Source: Triplophysa rosa
Taxonomy: Eukaryota; Chordata; Actinopteri; Cypriniformes; Nemacheilidae
Length of the DNA: 64,000 nt
Direction: 5' to 3'
Assembly (NCBI RefSeq): GCF_024868665.1
Contig: NC_079891.1
Coordinates: 17,314,712-17,378,711 of the forward strand
In this document: in pieces, positions 48,541 through 59,400 of the stretch
Layout: each line of letters opens with the position of its first letter
Numbering within the stretch: position 1 is the first letter of the stretch
The notes under the pieces: generated by a model
Databases searched by the model: none
Seen by the model: the letters and a program-made list of their open reading frames with translations, nothing else
What the model was told of the DNA's origin: nothing
Made by a program: the position numbers and the translations under genes

Positions 48541-50344
48541 GTCTCGGTTACGAGTGTAACCTCTGTTCCATGATGGAGGGAATGAGACGTGCGCTACGCA
48601 GACCACATCCTACTGTAGGGAGGTGATACGTGGAAATACCTACACAGTCTCACCAGTGGGGAGATCTCATGGGAATAGTCGTGTGGGGCCCCAACCGAGG
48701 GGTGCACAGAAGAGGTCCACCGAGGGGAGGTTACAGGTTCACCAACAGGGGAAACGAAGAGCGAGGAAACGTCAGACGGGATGACCCAAGGGTGGAGTCA
48801 CTACATGTGGAGCACTAGCTCAGGTATAGGGGTTCAACTCGTGAGGGATAACTCTACCTATACTGGGCTTGGTTTACGGCCTGCTCCGCCCGGCTCGTAA
48901 ACCAGAGAAGTGCTTAGTGATGGATGGAACACCTGTACGTCGCCGTGGTGGGGGACGCAGGGAAACTGGAATAGCACACTGAATCGCCTGGTGAGGGGAG
49001 AACGCGCTTCGTAGGCATACACCCAGCCGACCGCCGGTCTTACCTGTTGGTACCATGTAGGACGCGGGCTGACACCGGCTCTACACGAAGACTGTAGAAC
49101 CTCGCAAAAGTGTATGGCGCAGCCCAACCAGGGGGGAGCACCTGCAAGTTCACTACCTGGTCCCTGAAGGGAGTGGAGCATGACCTGCCGAGAGAGCACA
49201 TCGGCTGTCTGGTTGAGAGTGCTTAAGGCTGCGGGATCGGCATGACGCAACGTCAAGGTGAGGCTGCACTCTGCTGTGAGAAAAACCCAGGGAGAAAAGA
49301 AGCTATTTTTGAGACAATTTGGGCACTGGGCCAAAAGTTGGGACAGGGCAGGGACCATCCCGGTGTGACTTGACAGCGGTGTGGTAGCTGGAGTCGTGCT
49401 CGATGTCCTGGGTCTCCCTGGGGTCTCTCCGTCAGGGCCACTTCGTAGATCTCTTGCTGGGCGGCTGCTGACAGGGGTTGATGCTCTCCTCCGCGGAGCT
49501 CTCCGTCCACGTGGGGACACCTGAGGAGCGGGAGCTGGGGTGGGTGTCGCGGAGGTGCGGACTGCTGGGGAGCAGATGGGTCGCAGAGGGTCGCGGCAGG
49601 GCAGGATGTGTTTAATCATCTCCGTCTGCTTCTTCACCGCCGAGAAGATGGGCACATTGAGATCTGCGCAAGGTTGAGCCAGAGGTGTCTCTCTTGGACC
49701 ACCAGAGTGCACATCGTACGACGTCGAGGGAAGTCCATGGGAGTCCCCATATCACCAACGGAGCTAGCCGCTGCAGAACGGGAAGCAGACGAAGTCGTGG
49801 CTGCGTCTAGGAAGAACACAGCCAACCATGACAGCAACACCTTGATAGACATGTGCTCGCAGTGCGGACATGTCATATCAATGAACGCTCATTCAGCATG
49901 CTGGCGACCCAAGCATGTGATGCAGGTATCATGCCCATCGGGTTGGAGGACGAATCCAAGGGAACAGCGGCGAGATATGTCTTCCAACACGTGCATGCTG
50001 TCAGAAATTGCTCTTTAAGACACCTCGGTCCGCTGCCGAAACGCCCAGGGGAAGTCGCACACTAGAGGAGGAGTCTGCTGCTCTGCGTCATAAAATCCGG
50101 CAGGATAATCTCAGAGATGAGAACGCTTATCATAGATGATGCCTCGCTGGTTCCGAAGAACAAAAGGTGAATGAATGGGCATGCCATCTTCCTTTATACC
50201 TGTATGCTCGGAGCGGAGACTTGCATGCCATGCCATTCTCCAAAGTTCATTGGCCTTTTAAAAGTACAATCAGAGTTGATAGGTTCTCAAGTTCAAACCC
50301 TATTCTGTCTCGACACAATGTCGAGTGACCGACAGAAAGGGAAC
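48541..50344 (-). mobile_element. Degenerate, internally deleted DIRS-like retroelement
   Basis: Read on the minus strand it starts GTTCCCTTTCTGTCGGTC and ends GGTTACACTCGTAACCGAGAC. About 49840-49960 encodes two cysteine pairs (CITC and CPHC) separated by an in-frame TGA at 49889-49891. After that come VVQERHLWLNLAQ and, after a frame change near 49670, FSAVKKQTEMIKHILP, resembling fish DIRS Gag. An LNQTADVLSRQ fragment (near 49200) recalls the RNase H end. APYTFARFYSLRVEPVSARV (about 49060-49119) recalls the tail of the tyrosine recombinase, with FY as a candidate nucleophile position. The reverse transcriptase core is gone. No target duplication is seen, as expected for DIRS integration. 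It cannot encode functional proteins. Confidence 0.7.
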
Positions 50345-50507
50345 TGTAAATTTCCGGCAGCTGTGGCGCCAGTGAAACACCGTAAAAAAAAACATAAAAG
50401 TACACGTTTTCTTGTAATTTGTTATTTTTCTGTAACTTGACAGTTTTTTGCTGTATTTCAACACAGCAAAATCACCAGTGTTAAAAAAGGTAAAATTAAC
50501 ACTCACA

Positions 50508-50699
50508 GGCCTGATTTCACAGACAAGGCTTAAGGCTAGTCCCAGACTAAAATTAATGTGTGACCTGTCTTAACTGAATATAACTTGCCCAGAAATATCG
50601 CAAAATATACCAGTGCCATTGTTTTGTCCCGAGATAAATATCTTAATTTAACTAAGGCATAGTCCTGGCTTAAACTCTAAGCTGTCTGGGAAACCGGGC
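50508..50699. mobile_element. MITE, GGCCTGATTTCACAGACA family
   Basis: The left end GGCCTGATTTCACAGACA and right end CTGTCTGGGAAACCGGGC are inverted. The interior AAGGCTAGTCCCAGACTAAA and AAGGCATAGTCCTGGCTTAA matches the interrupted copy at 48320-48514. Confidence 0.75.
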
Positions 50700-53600
50700 A
50701 CTGTGAGAGTTAATTTGACCTTTTTAACACTGACAATTTTGCTGTGAAGAATGCGTGAAAAATTTGTAAAAATAACAGTACAGTTTTTTACATTATACAT
50801 GAAAAATCTGTTAAAAAATAACAGATTTGTAAAATTCTAGAATATTAAGTTTTTTTTACAGTGTTGTCTGTGAAACTGGGTCTAATAGGTTAAGCAATCT
50901 GACTATTTTACGAGGTGGTTAATTTGTATGAATTTGTATGATGTGTATCGAACAGAAGCATGCGATTATTATAAAAACGCAATACTGAGGCCCCTCCCCT
51001 AACTCCACCCCTAAACCTAACATCACTGGCGCAAAAGCAAATCGTGCTAAGAAATAAAATTGTAGGAATTCATACGAATTTGTTACCTCGTAGAATTAAA
51101 AAGTTCTGTGAGATTGTGACAAGAGATTACCTTTACAGGGTTGTTTTTAGTAGCCTATGTTTTGGTTTGGTTAGACAATTCTTTAAAAATCCTTAATTCA
51201 AGACAATGTAGTCTGTCGTTTATCTTTTTTGCTCAGCTTAAGTCTGGTCAGCACACAATTAAAATCAACTGAAGTTTTTCTACATATTTAACAAGTCTGT
51301 GAGGCGATTGTGAAAGTGGTGTTATGCCTCAGATTGACCCTAAATTACAATTTACTGTTAACCATTGCCCGCAGCATGGTGTGCACTTGACAGAATGACC
51401 AGAGCAACATTGGGCTGTTCGATTTTCCGTTTGAATAACAATGCTCTGAGAGACAGGTATTTGAAAGCGAGAGTCCCAATGGACGGGCACTAAGCAGGCT
51501 AACAAGCCACTCCAGTACTCAGGTCTCCACACACTTCCACGGCAGCTTTAATGATAGCAACTTTGATTTCAACAGTAATTGGGGTCTTGTCTCTGTCTGT
51601 TACTGCCAATAACACGAGCTGAGGTTAATAAAGGCTAAGGTGTTTGTGCGTCGGTGTATGTTGTTTCTTATGGCAGGTCTTTGTGTGTCTGTATGTATGG
51701 GGGTTTTCATGGCAGGTTACTCGAGTGAGAAAGGCTGGGTAATTAGATGCCATGGGCAGTTTACCTAGGTCATGGACTCGTGTGCCTACACACTTCAACC
51801 TCATCAATCACAAATATGTAGGCTAACCTTGTGTTTGTCAGGCATCACAGAGATTGAATTTAAGTAGTGATTCTATTTTCAGCTAAACTTGTTATACTTA
51901 AAATCCTGTCATGTGCAGCATCCATCAATCATGAGTTATAGATTGACATTTTATTGCTAATCTATATATCTGTATAATCTATATATTTTATCTGATAATA
52001 ATTCTAATATTGAAATTTTGAACTTCAATGAAAATTCTGTCATTTACTCAACCTCACAATGTTCATGATGATGCACAAAATTAGTCACCATTTCCTTTTA
52101 TTGTATGGAACAAGAACGCTTTTCTTGTATTCAATGTAAAAAATAAAGTCATGTTTTTGGAAAGACATGAGGATGTTAAAATAAGAAGGTGTAGTAACCA
52201 TTTGGCCCGTATGAATGGCAATGTGTCATAAATCTGGTACACCCATTATACCTCAACAATGTTATGTGGATGGTTTTTGACTCTGGCACTGTGCATTTTC
52301 AGTTTCATTGTTCACCCAATATATTTATGCTGGTATGGGTTCCATCCGTCGGTGCTTTATTTTATGTGGTATTTTATGTGGTAGCACAAGTTTCAACGCA
52401 ATTTATAAATAGTACGTTGTTTCTGTCAACTGAAGTAAAAACTGGAAATGTTACTGTGGTTCTTTTAGAATTAGAATTGAATTTATGAACAACAAATTTT
52501 AGCAATTAAAAATGATAAATTAGCATTTAATCTTAAATTAACTTTTGTGATGGTATTCCCCATCTTATATATTTATAAAGTAGTGATGAACTGAAAGAGG
52601 TAACAAAGTTGAAAATGATCACAATAAGCTTTCCCCTTAACTTAAAACAATGTAGCCTATATTTAAGTCAGATGAATTCTATATGATACACAATAAAAAC
52701 AAATAAGCGTAAAGGGAAAGAGAGATATTCTTCATGTTTAGTATATTGGTTTTGTAGAACACTAAAAGTGTCAAGGATCTTTTGACATAATGTTGTCATT
52801 AACAAAACATTTTTTGAAAGATTTAAGTTATTTAATAAAGGAACGATAGTTGTTTTAGCATCATTATTTTTAATGCCAAGGGATATGCCTATTGGATTTC
52901 TCCTTCATCTTTTATTTTTAGCTTTTGTCTGATTGTGTATTTATTTATAGGTTAAATTTATGCAGTATTCACATAACTGTACTAACAGTGTGGTTTTTTG
53001 ATCAGTGTGGGAAAAATTGTGTTCAGTACATAAATACATCGTTTTTTTCTGAAAACTGAGACTGATGTAGCCATTTGAACTGATCGGCTAAAAAAAGGCC
53101 GTTTGAAAAAAGACATGTAAATGTGCAGGTTGAAATGTCTTGACTGGAAATACTGAGGTTAACCCACTGGAATGCAATTAGTAAACAGCTGAAAGCTAAA
53201 ACAGTGAGATCACCATGCAGTCTGCGAGAATAATAATATTTCTAAAAGTGACATATTTCAGTCATGGCATATTTCATATTTCAGTTCTTGTTTTACCCTA
53301 CTTTTTAGATTTATTTAGAATTTACCTGGTCATTAAATTAGGCTACATGCTTTCAAATAAACAGTTCGGAAATATCCACCTTTTTCTTGACGTCTCCATG
53401 GAGTGCACCATTACCGCGAGTGACTTCCTGTTTGATGCTCCGTACTTCCGTTTTGTATTTGTAACTATGTTAGAGGACATTTCTGTTAATGGCTATAAAT
53501 AAAGTTTCTCAAAGAATTTTTGTGGTCACAACAGCCACAGAAAGCTGAGAAACCCTTACGAACGAGTGTTACCACGTGACACAACAAGAGCGTAAAGTAA

Positions 53601-54021
53601 ATAACATTTAAAGACAGCTCGGTCATAGCTCTGACTACTAAATTCTGCACCTCTCAAAAACATCACAACATATTGTTTACTTAGTTATTTACTTTATTGT
53701 TGTGATTGCATAATACATCACTATTAACACATGAAGCATATATCAAGGGCTAAGTGACATTATAATAATTTATTATAATATCAAATGTTGAAGTTGAAGT
53801 TTAATATTACAGTTGCGCTGTAGTCAAACATAAGTATTCACATTGGTTGACGCAGGAAATCCAAAATCAGCAAACTCCGCTTTAGAAATGTGAACTGTTG
53901 ATGGTTATGGCAAATAATTTGTCCAATGTTGATGCTGCGTAAAGTTCTTTTATAAATGTAAAACTCTTGGCCGTCTACATACATAAGACGATATATCAAA
54001 TGTGCCTGCTGGCTGGAGTTT

Positions 54022-54380
54022 AAAGGGGTCACATGGTGCGAATACGTGTTTTTATGTGTCTTTGGTGTGTTATAAGTTGCACATGCATGTATTAGACACG
54101 TAAAATTGCAAAAATTAAAGTGTCGGAACAAGTAAGGTGATACATTTCCGTCACACGCTTGCAGTATTCGACCAATCACTACGCACTGGTTAAATGGTCA
54201 ATCATAGCACACCTCGCTTTTCAGAGCGATGAGCTTTGTAAAAACTCTGTGCGTTTCAGAGAGGCGGGGCAAAGAGGAGATACAAAATACAGCGTTTTTG
54301 AACCTTAAATCGTGTATATGCATTGCATTACATCTAAAACAAACGATAATATTCGTTTTACCCATGTCATATGACCCCTT
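54022..54380. mobile_element. MITE with AAAGGGGTCACATG termini
   Basis: AAAGGGGTCACATGG on the left and CATATGACCCCTTTAA on the right are inverted copies. The interior includes GAGGCGGGGCAAAGAGG. No coding capacity. Confidence 0.75.
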
Positions 54381-54986
54381 TAATGTCATCATCCTAGTAG
54401 ATGTCACTGTCTAACTTCTTATGGTGAGAAACATAGTTTTTTACGGTCTAGGTTAAAAACTCATGCCCGTGTGGCCCCTGTGAAATAATTTAGACACTGC
54501 CCTTTGACATTATGCTGTTTTAAATGACATAAAAGTATTATAACACCCGTTTAAAAGCTTTCAAGCTAATTGGTAATGCCTAGCTAATTGGATCAAGCAG
54601 CGAACCGGAAGTCTACGCGCATACGCAAGGCATAATGGGTAATTTCACGCATTGATAAAAAGGTGGATAACAAATATGTTTTCTCAGAATTTTTTTTCAG
54701 TTTGCATAGCTGATGAGAACGTAAAGCAGATATTCAAATGGTTCTTATAAACACAACAAAATTTACAGAATACAAAACAAGACCTAAAGAGATTTACATT
54801 AATGATTTAGTCATACAAATGAAATGCAACAGCCAAAAACAAGCTTTAAATTAAAAAATTCATCTCATAAATATAAATGTTTACACTTATAAAACTTTAA
54901 ACTCCAGGCTTTTCATACTTACCATTATTTTATAGCTTACAAAATAAAGCTGTTGAAATGAAGACCTGCATGTTGTAAATCTACAC

Positions 54987-56030
54987 CAGGGGTCTTCAAC
55001 TACTTATCTTTGAGGGTCAGATTCCAAAAGTATAAATAGGATGCGGGCCAGTTTTTTTTACCATATCCTCATTTCTTCTGTTATTTTGTATTTCTGTTAT
55101 TTATTGCGTTTTGTTCCTTTTATACTGTTTTTGTTGCTGTTACTTATAGGCCATATATTAAAACATGCACACAAATATTGCATCCAGTATTTGTGCCTTT
55201 TCGTGACATTAAATTAAAAGGGATATTGTCTTTTTAACTGTATTTTATATTCCTTAATGCATTACTTTACCCAAAAATTGCTACTAATTTACTCACCCAC
55301 AGTTCTCCAGTACATCCAAGATGTGGGTGGCATTGTTTTTTCAAGAAGATATTTATGAAGATATTTGGTTGAATTAATTAAAGTTAAATCAATTAAAGTA
55401 AAAAACGCAAATTAGCGTTGTGACGTTAAATTAGCGTCTTATAAATCAGTCAATTGATCTGTGCAAGAAACTGAACGCTATTATCACATCTTCGGGTGAA
55501 TTCCGATCGCATTCATGTGTCCCACGCACTTATAGGGCGGAGCCTTTGTATAGTGCGAGTTCTGGGAGAGATGAACAGCTGTTTTTCGTAAATATAGCCA
55601 TTATTCATAATGAATGCAGTAATAAAAACAACACCGTTTCCCCTTATCTGCGACAACCGTTCACGTGGTGTACCCTTCCTACACTTAGCCTACTTTCAAG
55701 GGCACAAAACGCGTTCGAGAACAGGACCTATCGCGTGCGCAAACCAATTGCCTGTGGCTGTGCAATGCATTGCTGATTATAACGTTGTAAATAACATTAA
55801 GTTTCTTGGACTGACCGATCAAATCGCTTTATAAGACGTAAATCATTATGAGCCGCGGGAATTACTTTCGTATTGAATGTAGCAGCGTTTTGGACTTGGA
55901 CTAAAGAGGACGTGCATTTAAAGCACACCGTTCTTAAAGTCTCTTCACTTATTTGAAATGTTAAGGCGGGCCAGGTCAAGATGATTGACGGGCCGCATTT
56001 GACCCGCGGGCCGCCAGTTGACTAGCCCTG
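54987..56030. mobile_element. 1-kb non-autonomous hAT element with 8-bp duplication
   Basis: The ends CAGGGGTCTTCAACTAC and GTTGACTAGCCCTG (complement CAGGGCTAGTCAAC) are hAT-type, and the flanking octamers ATCTACAC are identical (54979-54986 and 56031-56038). GATGCGGGCCAG and GACGGGCCGC motifs lie near the two ends. No transposase frame. It ends about 350 bp upstream of the pias2 E-box. Confidence 0.88.
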
Positions 56031-56379
56031 ATCTACACCATTAGGGGGAAACGGAGGAGAGGAAAATCTTATTTATTTGCACTCAGCCCCACCTGCTGGA
56101 CGATAAATCCTAAACTTATAAATGTCTGAATATCATGTAGAGTTATTAATAATGACATGGCACATCCATGTTGCAATAATACATAATGTAAGCAAAATTC
56201 ATGATTTATTATATCATAATTGTTTTATTTTGGTGATGGGGCAGCATACAGCAAACGCTAAAATAATGTAAAACCGAGTGTATGTACAAGTACAACTATA
56301 TGCTTTTGAGATAGCAAGATATTTAGGAGTAAAAATCATGTAAACAGCTATATATTACTAAATAAAAAGTACGACCCGT

Positions 56380-56436
56380 GTCACGTGACCCGACATCTTC
56401 GGAATGGGCAGGATGATCGCAGCCAGAAAATGGCGG
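56380..56436 (+). promoter_or_regulatory. pias2: pias2 core promoter elements: E-box and YY1-like start motif
   Basis: A perfect palindrome GTCACGTGAC (56380-56389) is a USF/MITF-type E-box. AAAATGGCGGA (56427-56437), overlapping the first ATG, matches the YY1 downstream-promoter consensus (AANATGGCGG), which is common where transcription starts close to translation start. No TATA box is evident; the transcription start is probably between the two. Factor binding is inferred. Confidence 0.6.
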
Positions 56437-56453
56437 ATAAACAGGAGTTACGG
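56430..56453 (+). CDS. pias2: pias2 exon 1 (MADKQELR)
   Basis: ATG at 56430 opens eight codons closely matching the PIAS N terminus (MADxxELR), and exon 2 continues at phase 0 with N-M-L as in relatives. The expected GT donor directly after CGG is CTAGGC instead. In-frame reading continues to a TGA at 56505-56507. If the donor is truly lost, splicing must use a weak site such as AGT|GTCATG (56466, in frame) or AAA|GTGTCA (56463, out of frame), or translation starts at the exon 2 ATG (58361, A at -3). Confidence 0.65.
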
Positions 56454-59400
56454 CTAGGCGAAAGTGTCATGATAGCTGGCTACGTCTTTGCGTCTTTAAC
56501 ATCTTGAATGTAATTTACAGTAACGTTACCCGTTTTGTTATGGTACCTTTTCGGCCGGTTCGGTGCCCGTTGTTTAGTTTAATAATAATTAAATCAGAAA
56601 TGTCCCATCACTCTTTTAGGCTGATAGTTGTTAGCCTGCTAGCTACCAACTAGCTGCTCCTTTAGCTCTGAAGCTGCAACACAAACATTGAAGATTGGCT
56701 TCTACATGTCACTGAGACTGATCTCATATTCCTTTTTCAATGCATGAAAATGCTTTATTGTAATACCTAACTGAGCTTGACAACTGTTCGCAGCAGGTAA
56801 AAAGTTTTTTTACGTTACAATTTCTTCACTGCTCGATTTGTTTTGGCTGGTCTTTTGTTAGCTAGCGTCCGACTAGACCGCACTGTAAACACGTTTGTAC
56901 CCACAGGTGTAGTTTTATTTACACCGTTTATCTGCAATGTATACTCGTTTTTCAGACGTGTAAGTTACAGTATGTGTTAATGCAAATGTTGCCCTTGACG
57001 TTTTATATAAATCCACGAGTTTCACATTAAAGAGAGGCACGTTAGGAATGTTGTTTACAATCCAGCAAAGACCAAATTCATTATTGAGCCTCTTCTCACT
57101 TCATTTCTCTCTAGATGACGAGGATGTTAATGCATAAACCGTCTTTCTACAATGCAAAATAATGCATAGCAAGTCAGCTGAAAAAAGTGTTTTTTGTGTG
57201 TGTCCTGTTATACATGCATATACACGCGTGAGTTATGTTGTGTTGTAAAAGTTTTAGTAAGCTGTCTAGAAACACCACACTTATTTGAGTACAACTTTTA
57301 AAAATAATTCAGCGAATTCTTATCACGTTCAACATCTGTTTTGTCCTTTGTGATGCTCTTAATGTTTATCTAATGGGTCTTGGAATTATTCTCAACATTT
57401 TAGATGCATTTCGGTCTTGATTTGTTAAGGATTTTTAAAGAAAAAAGAATTTAACATGTAGGAACAATCAAGCATGGACCATATAATGAAGGATCAGTTG
57501 TGATTTTCCTATTTCTCTTGGGTTTCTGTCTGACATGGGAATTTGGGTGGGTTGTCACCACACACATTTTGGTGGAATAACCTACTTGCACATGAAACCT
57601 TGGTTTCTTTAAAAATCACCATTCTATGTCATGTTGATTATCAATACACGGACATTTTTTTGGTTATTCTTATCAATTGGGCAATTCCATCCAAATGTCA
57701 ACACTTAGGATAAAAAGTCCTTTTACCACAGGTTTTCACCATACTGATGTCAGTTAGATGTCAGTATTTCGGTTTAAGTACCCATGTGAAGTCTCTAAGT
57801 TTTTAAAGCATTTTTTGTTTTTAGTCAGATAAAAGAATTGTCACATCCATAACGGTCCATATTCCTCATAAATGAAAATTGTATGTTCTTTATAGATCCA
57901 TCCCTTCTCAATTTGTCGGTTACTGTTGCTTCTGGTTTGCTCATTTTATTCACAGAAATCCTACAAAGTATGTTGTCTCTCAAAAACATGCATCCTTTTT
58001 TGTCACATGTATAAGGCGTAAATCTTTCCCTCTTTTAAAATAGAAAACTCTTGCATAGACTAATATTTCTCGGATGTCTCGACTCTATCAAAAGTGGTTT
58101 ATTAAAATATAAACAGACGATTTGTTATATTAGTAATAAATACATTCTCTGAGAATTTATATTTCAAGTTTTGAATGAAAATGTCACATCCATAACATTA
58201 GAATTGCCCACATGCAGAACTTTTCAACATGGCATCGTAGGTGATTATTCTTCCGATCTTTGTGGGAAAAATGTGTATTTGTTTTACCAGCTTGCTTGCT
58301 TTTCATGTTCTGGGATCTTGTGCCCTGTTTTATGACCTGTTTGGATTTGTTTTGCAGAATATGCTATCAAGTTTCCGTGTGTCAGAGCACCAGGTACTGT
58401 TGGGTTTTGCTGGAAGGAATCAGAGCGGTCGCAAGCATGAACTTTTGCTGAGGGCTTTGTATTTACTGAGGAGTGGTTGTAGTCCTGCCGTGCAGATCAA
58501 AATAAAGGAACTTTATCGTGGGAGATACCCCAGGACATTTGATGGTCTTGCAGACTTGGCAGCTCTTAATTCGAGCATTAAATCCTGTTTTCACGCAGAC
58601 GACGGTGCCACGGTTGTAGGCTCAGATCTTCCTTCTCACACCGCCCATTCGGACCCGGTGAGCTGTGATTCATCCCTCTTTCATGAATCAAAGCCCATGA
58701 TGAATATGCAGCAGCCCACGTCACTTATGGCGCCCGTCCATCCGGACGTACAGATGAAGTCCCTTCCGTTTTATGATGTGCTGGATGTCTTGATTAAACC
58801 TTCAAGTTTAGGTAATTTTATAACAAATTCTTAGTTTTTCTAGTGTTGCACGGTGTGCATTATGAATGTTAAAGAGACAGTTCTGTGATCATTTACTCAC
58901 CTTTAAGTTGTTCTAAAACTGTATTTGTTTCTTTGTTTTGCTGAACACAGAAGATATTTTGAAGAATGTGGAAAACCAAACAGTTCTGGGGCACCATTGA
59001 CTACCATAGTAGTTTTTCCCCTACTATGGTAGTCAATGCTGTCCAAAAACCGTTTGGTTACAAACATTCTTCCAAATCTCTTTCTCTGTGTTCAGCGGAA
59101 CAACAAACTTTATACACATTTGGAACAACTTGAGGGTGAGTACATTATGACAGAATTTTCATTTTTGGGTGAACTATCCCTTTAAACAGGGGTTTAAATT
59201 GAGCCATGAATTTTGCATATTTCTAAAAAGACAGTTTTCTAAAGGGAGTTTGGTTATGAGTAGGGTGGAGTAGTCACGTAGGTGTTTTATGTTTTAAAGG
59301 GGCCTGTGCTACTCAAAGGTTTTATCAGGAGAAATACTTTATATTTGCTCTGACTCCACAGCAAGTGAGAGAAGTTTGCATTTCTCGGTAAGAAATTTGA

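Larger units (their letters stand above)
48515..50863. mobile_element. CACTGTAAAAA...TTTTTACAGTG element (CACTA/EnSpm-like), itself interrupted
   Basis: It opens CACTGTAAAAAAATCCTG and closes TTTTTTTTACAGTG, exact inverted termini, with TT on both sides. The interior after the DIRS insertion (CCGGCAGCTGTGGCGCC, repeated TGTAAAA motifs) is typical of short, non-autonomous elements of this terminus type. It contains the DIRS-like element (48541-50344) and a MITE (50508-50699). Superfamily is inferred from the CACTG ends. Confidence 0.65.
48320..50885. mobile_element. AAGGCTAGTCCCA-type MITE interrupted by a stack of insertions
   Basis: The left part (48320-48514) contains AAGGCTAGTCCCACACTA and AAGGCATAGTCCTGGCTTAA; the right terminal piece TTGTCTGTGAAACTGGGTC resumes at 50864-50882. 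Everything between is younger. A second, intact copy of the same family lies inside the stack at 50508-50699. Confidence 0.7.
42010..56379. other. Intergenic region between arid3c and pias2
   Basis: No gene is supported. Repeats are listed individually. Stretches without recognised repeats (about 45.4-48.3, 50.9-53.9 and 54.4-54.97 kb) show no coding signal; 46.4-46.6 and 51.3-51.8 kb have balanced composition and are weak candidates for regulatory DNA. Confidence 0.75.

Noticed and set aside
48858..49712. 284-codon open frame on the minus strand as an independent gene
   Set aside because: It spans pieces of a DIRS-like element in mixed frames (Gag-like start, RNase H-like scrap), so it is a transposon relic rather than a host gene.
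58241..58357. Upstream in-frame extension of pias2 exon 2 starting at the ATG at 58241
   Set aside because: The open frame runs through a pyrimidine tract and a strong acceptor; conserved PIAS sequence begins only at 58358, so the extension is intron.
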